Origin: Priapulus caudatus | Taxonomy: Eukaryota > Priapulida > Priapulimorpha > Priapulimorphida > Priapulidae | Reading direction: 5' to 3' | NCBI RefSeq assembly: GCF_000485595.1 | Contig: NW_014579090.1 | Span: 1-22,062 of the forward strand | Length of the DNA: 22,062 nt | Shown: positions 18,950 through 22,062 of the stretch, one piece after another | Numbering within the stretch: position 1 is the first letter of the stretch | How the letters are laid out: each line of letters begins with the position of its first letter | Program-made: the position numbers and the translations under genes | Notes under the pieces: model-generated | Databases searched by the model: none | The model's input: only the letters and a program-made list of their open reading frames with translations | What the model was told of the DNA's origin: nothing

Positions 18950-19245
18950 AATCAATGTTTAACCGCTCCCTTGAGGGTCAAAAGGTTATCCAGACACTAC
19001 TACTCTCGCATGTCAGCGGAAAGGCAAAAAATGAGGTCACCGCTGAAACAAAAAAGTTTTCAATGCTGCTCCGTCAGACCATGTCTCAGAAAATGTCTAA
19101 AATCTGCCTGTGCCCATTGACCTTGACCTGGACCGTCCACATTCGGCACAGTGATGCTTTTAGATTTGTGCCGACTGTTGACGGACCAGGACGGACGGAC
19201 AATCACGCGATATCGTATCAAGCTTGGCACCTGACTACTCAGATA
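18950..19245 (-). mobile_element. Dispersed repeat, copy D (internally deleted, inverted)
   Basis: The reverse complement joins the CGTCCGTCC..GTCAACAGT..GCACAAATCT beginning directly to the ATCACTGTGCCGAA segment of copy A, deleting about 250 bases, and ends at the GGTTAAAC segment. It lies head-to-tail with copy C. A 145-residue plus-strand ORF across it is not a gene. Confidence 0.7.
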
Positions 19246-19249
19246 GCTA

Positions 19250-19790
19250 AACACCAGCTGTTAGGGAGTAGCTATATACGCTACAAAAGGCGGCTAGAAT
19301 TAACCTTGGCCAGTGCAACACGTACCGACCCGGTGTTGCGAAAGGCTGCTCATAACCAACCAAAAGTGTAACAACAAGGAAATAATTTGTACGAAAGCTT
19401 TACGGATCCCAATCACCTATGCATAATTGCGACTGTTGCACCGTCCTGTCGCCGAACAAAAAGAGGCCAGAAGACACATGCACCAAGAAAAATAGGTCGC
19501 ATACCCAATGTCGTCAGAGAATTCTACTAGGCACGATCCCGTCACGAGCAGCCACTAGTGACCTGCCCTGCTTTACTGTTATCTGAGTGAGTTGCAAATA
19601 AAGACCTTCATGTACCCGATCGATAGAGTCGCTTTGTTACGTCTACAACCATCGCACGCTCAACGTCTAACGCATCACGATTTCCTGAAAGATACCTCTC
19701 ATCTCTCCCTCTTCCGTCTCTCCCGTCCTTCACCACCTTCGCCTCAGTTCACACCTTCGCCAATTGTGTAACACCGCGCCATCGTTACAC
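19250..19790. other. No feature recognised
   Basis: Mixed-composition sequence without splice-supported frames or obvious repeats. Confidence 0.4.
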
Positions 19791-19794
19791 ACAA

Positions 19795-20045
19795 CGGCAC
19801 GCGGCACACACACATTCGCACGCACGCACAACAACGCACGCATGCACGCTTACGCACACGCACGTCTACGGGCACACGCACGCACGGCCTTACGTGCACA
19901 ACGCAACGCGACGCACGTTTGCACCTTACGTCAACGCCGTCACAGCACACGCGACCAACGCACATCACGCACCTACTGTGCACACCAACCGCTACGGCAC
20001 ATGTACGCACCACCTGACGCCTAGTGCACAGCGCACGCACAACCA
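19795..20045. repeat. CA/CG alternating purine-pyrimidine tract
   Basis: Repeated CACGCACG, CACGCGGCACAC and ACGCAACGC words give long stretches of alternating purine and pyrimidine. Long ORFs on both strands are Arg/His/Thr or Val/Cys/Arg compositional artefacts. Confidence 0.75.
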
Positions 20046-20087
20046 GACGACACATGAGCACTACAGACGACACATAATCATGCTATG

Positions 20088-20859
20088 CAGGAGAGAAATA
20101 GGGAGGAGTGTACATCATAAACACAGGTAAAGTCGTCATTTTACCTGACCTATAATACCTACGATTTACTACGCGTAACCTCATCAACTTGAAGCTTCAA
20201 GATCACGACACAGTACATCGCCAATTCATCGTGCAATGTTTCCATCGTAGACACCGTCGCAAACCCGGAGATACAGCCCTAAAACAACGACACGAATCTC
20301 ATTCTTGCTCATCAATCCACCAGCCGCCTATTAAGTTCAAACAAAACAGGCAGCTACGCTAACTCGCCTATTTGCTACCTGAGGCTTTTAGCATGGCTCG
20401 CTGAGATTAGGCATCAACACTCGCGAGATAACCTTTGACCCGCTACACAGCACACAAGCCACCTTTTGTACATAGCTGGCATGCTCCACGCACGCACTCC
20501 AACCGCAGATTACCTCGTCGATGTTCCGTCGACCTCCAACTCCCGCGACGAACAACGCCAAGTCATCAGCATCCGAAAGCAAACACAGCGACTGCGCGCA
20601 GCTTGCTTGCTTTCTAATATAGGCGCGCAATTGGGGCTTCGATGATGGCCAAGAGAAGAAATCGTGTCGTAATTTTAGGCTGTATCTCCAGGATGCGGTG
20701 CTACGAGGAAACGATTTCGCACGATATTGCGAATGTACTCTTCCGATTGGCAGCTCAAGTTGATATTACAGCGTAGTAAATCGTAGGTATTATAAGGCTA
20801 GTAAATGACGAATTTCCCTTGTTTATTGATGTCACACTCCTCCCTATTATCTACTCCTG
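20088..20859. repeat. Large imperfect inverted repeat (arms ~220 bp, loop ~325 bp)
   Basis: The left arm 20088-20314 and right arm 20640-20859 are reverse complements with indels. A 24-base exact block pairs 20151-20174 with 20771-20794, and GGAGATACAGCC (20267-20278) pairs with 20678-20689. GGGAGGAGTGT near the outer ends also pairs. The arms are non-coding. Confidence 0.85.
20388..20630 (-). pseudogene. Possible reverse-transcriptase fragment
   Basis: An 80-codon minus-strand frame in the loop of the inverted repeat contains SDADDLALFVAG, which resembles the Y-x-D-D/ADD palm motif of LINE reverse transcriptases (here D replaces Y). It is followed by GWSACVEHASYVQKVACVL, whose Trp-to-Lys spacing fits the W(x11)K segment seen after that motif. 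No other RT blocks are visible upstream, and the right arm is full of stops. The match is short and could be chance. Confidence 0.3.
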
Positions 20860-20895
20860 ATGCGTATGTGTACTGTACGGTCGAAATACGAAATA

Positions 20896-20970
20896 TTTTG
20901 TCACAAATGACCTGACCCGAAAGAATTCGTGGCTAAGTTCGCGCAGACTGTAACTACGAACTGGCTTATT
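20896..20970 (-). repeat. Second copy of the AATAAGCCAGTTCG repeat, inverted
   Basis: TAACTACGAACTGGCTTATT (20951-20970) and TTTTGTCACAAATGAC (20896-20911) are the exact reverse complements of the two blocks at 17507-17526 and 17560-17575. The sequence between the blocks is diverged. Confidence 0.7.
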
Positions 20971-21267
20971 CTTTAGAAGACTTTGAACCCTACGTATGAC
21001 AATCTTTCTATATAGTTACATATTTTATTATTTCTTATTTATTTCTGCAAATCGTGCTATGATTCGTTGGAACCTACATAACCCACGAACACACTAACTA
21101 ATATACAGAAAGGCCACTAAACTTGCCCACACACACGCTGTTTTACTCACACATAACCTTGATGCTACTCTGGAAATACTACAAAACCATATAACTAGGC
21201 TACTTATTTTAAGAGAACCCAGATATTAATTCTGTAACTATTACTAAACACAAACGCTGGCGTTTGA

Positions 21268-21575
21268 GAGGATTGAGCAAATAGTAGAGGTAAAGGAGTT
21301 GAGAAGCTTAATAAGGGGGAGACAGTAGGGTGGGAGAAAGTGAAAGGGGTGAAAGTAGATGAGGTATAATATTGGAGGTAAAGAAAAGGGAGAAGGTCAA
21401 GCAGCTATGTAAGATGGAGAAGGTATATGGTGCGGTGGAGGAAGGGGATAACTTACACTTAACGTAGAGAGGGGAAGAAGGCGAAGAAGGTGATGGATGA
21501 GAAGAAAGTGGAGTTAGTAGAGGATAATGAAATGTAGAAGGAGAAAGAGGTAGCGGAGGAAGTAGAGAATTACGG
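21268..21575 (+). repeat. Purine-rich (AGG/GAA) low-complexity tract
   Basis: The plus strand is dominated by GGAGAAGG, GAAGAAGG and GTAGAGG words. A 146-residue minus-strand frame rich in Ser, Pro and Leu is a product of this composition. Confidence 0.75.
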
Positions 21576-21760
21576 AACACAAAATCATTATGTCGTAATC
21601 TATAGGTGACATAGGGTATAGGTAGTAATATTATAATTATCTGATTTGTCATCCCTTGCATGTACATTGGGACCTCCCTACGAAACATCTGTTCACATGA
21701 TGGTTGGCAGTGACAGGAATAGTTGGTTGGACAATCAGACGCATCCACTTTGGGTTTCGT

Positions 21761-22062
21761 CTAAGCCCAGTAATAATTATACATGGTAGTTGGGCAGGCA
21801 TATAGACATACTCACGTTAAAAATAATCTAAGCCCAGTAACAATTATACATGGTAGTTGGGCAGGCATATAGACATACTCACGTTAAAAATAATCTAAGC
21901 CCAGTAACAATTATACATGGTAGTTGGGCAGGCATATAGACATACTCACGCTAAAAATAATCTAAGCCCAGTAACAATTATACATGGTAGTTGGGCAGGC
22001 ATATAGACATACTCACGCTAAAAATAATCTAAGCCCAGTAACAATTATACATGGTAGTTGGG
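21761..22062 (+). repeat. 67-bp tandem satellite running off the window end
   Basis: CTAAGCCCAGTAA starts at 21761, 21828, 21895, 21962 and 22029, an exact 67-base period. Units are nearly identical (TAATAATT or TAACAATT; CACGTTAAA or CACGCTAAA). The array is cut by the window edge, so its total length is unknown. Each unit has GCCCA and TGGGC 21 bases apart. Confidence 0.95.

Noticed and set aside
18934-19371. 145-residue plus-strand ORF
   Set aside because: It lies on the antisense of dispersed repeat copy D and runs into unrelated sequence; no family motif or splice support.
19744-20130. ORFs on both strands in the CA/CG tract
   Set aside because: Low-complexity artefacts (Val/Cys/Arg or Thr/His/Arg).
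21308-21748. 146-residue minus-strand ORF rich in Ser/Pro/Leu
   Set aside because: Its composition follows the purine tract on the opposite strand; no domain is recognisable.

Overview
This is nuclear DNA from an animal, most likely a marine invertebrate. The evidence is interrupted genes with GT-AG introns, two recognisable metazoan gene families, and dense interspersed and tandem repeats. The repeat content (AGGTCA-rich elements, small inverted-repeat transposons, minisatellites) would fit an echinoderm, hemichordate, amphioxus, mollusc or similar genome. The phylum cannot be fixed from sequence alone. No bacterial operon, CRISPR array, rRNA or intact tRNA gene is visible.

Layout. 1-4258: repeat-rich DNA with no convincing gene. 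It begins with two diverged units of a ~56-58 bp minisatellite, and the same minisatellite returns in the opposite orientation at about 3446-3960. 4259-8878 (+): eight exons of a C19orf47-like gene, with a SAM-type domain, a basic nuclear-looking middle, repeated RLG motifs and an RGG-rich tail. The 5' coding exon was not found. Its second intron is almost entirely one copy of a dispersed repeat carrying tandem AGGTCA half-sites. 8879-12016: convergent intergenic region with a candidate poly(A) signal, a second copy of that repeat, a long GA tract and AT-rich DNA. 12017-16736 (-): the last three coding exons of a YLPM1 (ZAP3)-like gene, ending in the conserved nuclear C-terminus with an RVxF-type PP1 docking motif. 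The rest of that gene lies outside the window or behind a very long intron. The 3.75 kb intron holds an hAT-like miniature transposon, a strong GC-rich hairpin and a CpG-rich promoter-like stretch with a possible plus-strand first exon.

16737-22062: repeat-dominated, with no confirmed exon. It contains a degenerate tRNA-like SINE head, a short telomere-like repeat, two more copies of the AGGTCA-bearing repeat (minus strand), a CA/CG alternating tract, a large inverted repeat whose loop holds a short reverse-transcriptase-like ORF, a purine tract, and a 67-bp satellite that runs off the end.

The two genes are convergent and show no sign of working as a unit. Both families are nuclear and linked to RNA processing or chromatin (family knowledge), but that is weak evidence of a relationship. 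Splice junctions were set by reading frame, phase and family conservation, without transcript data.
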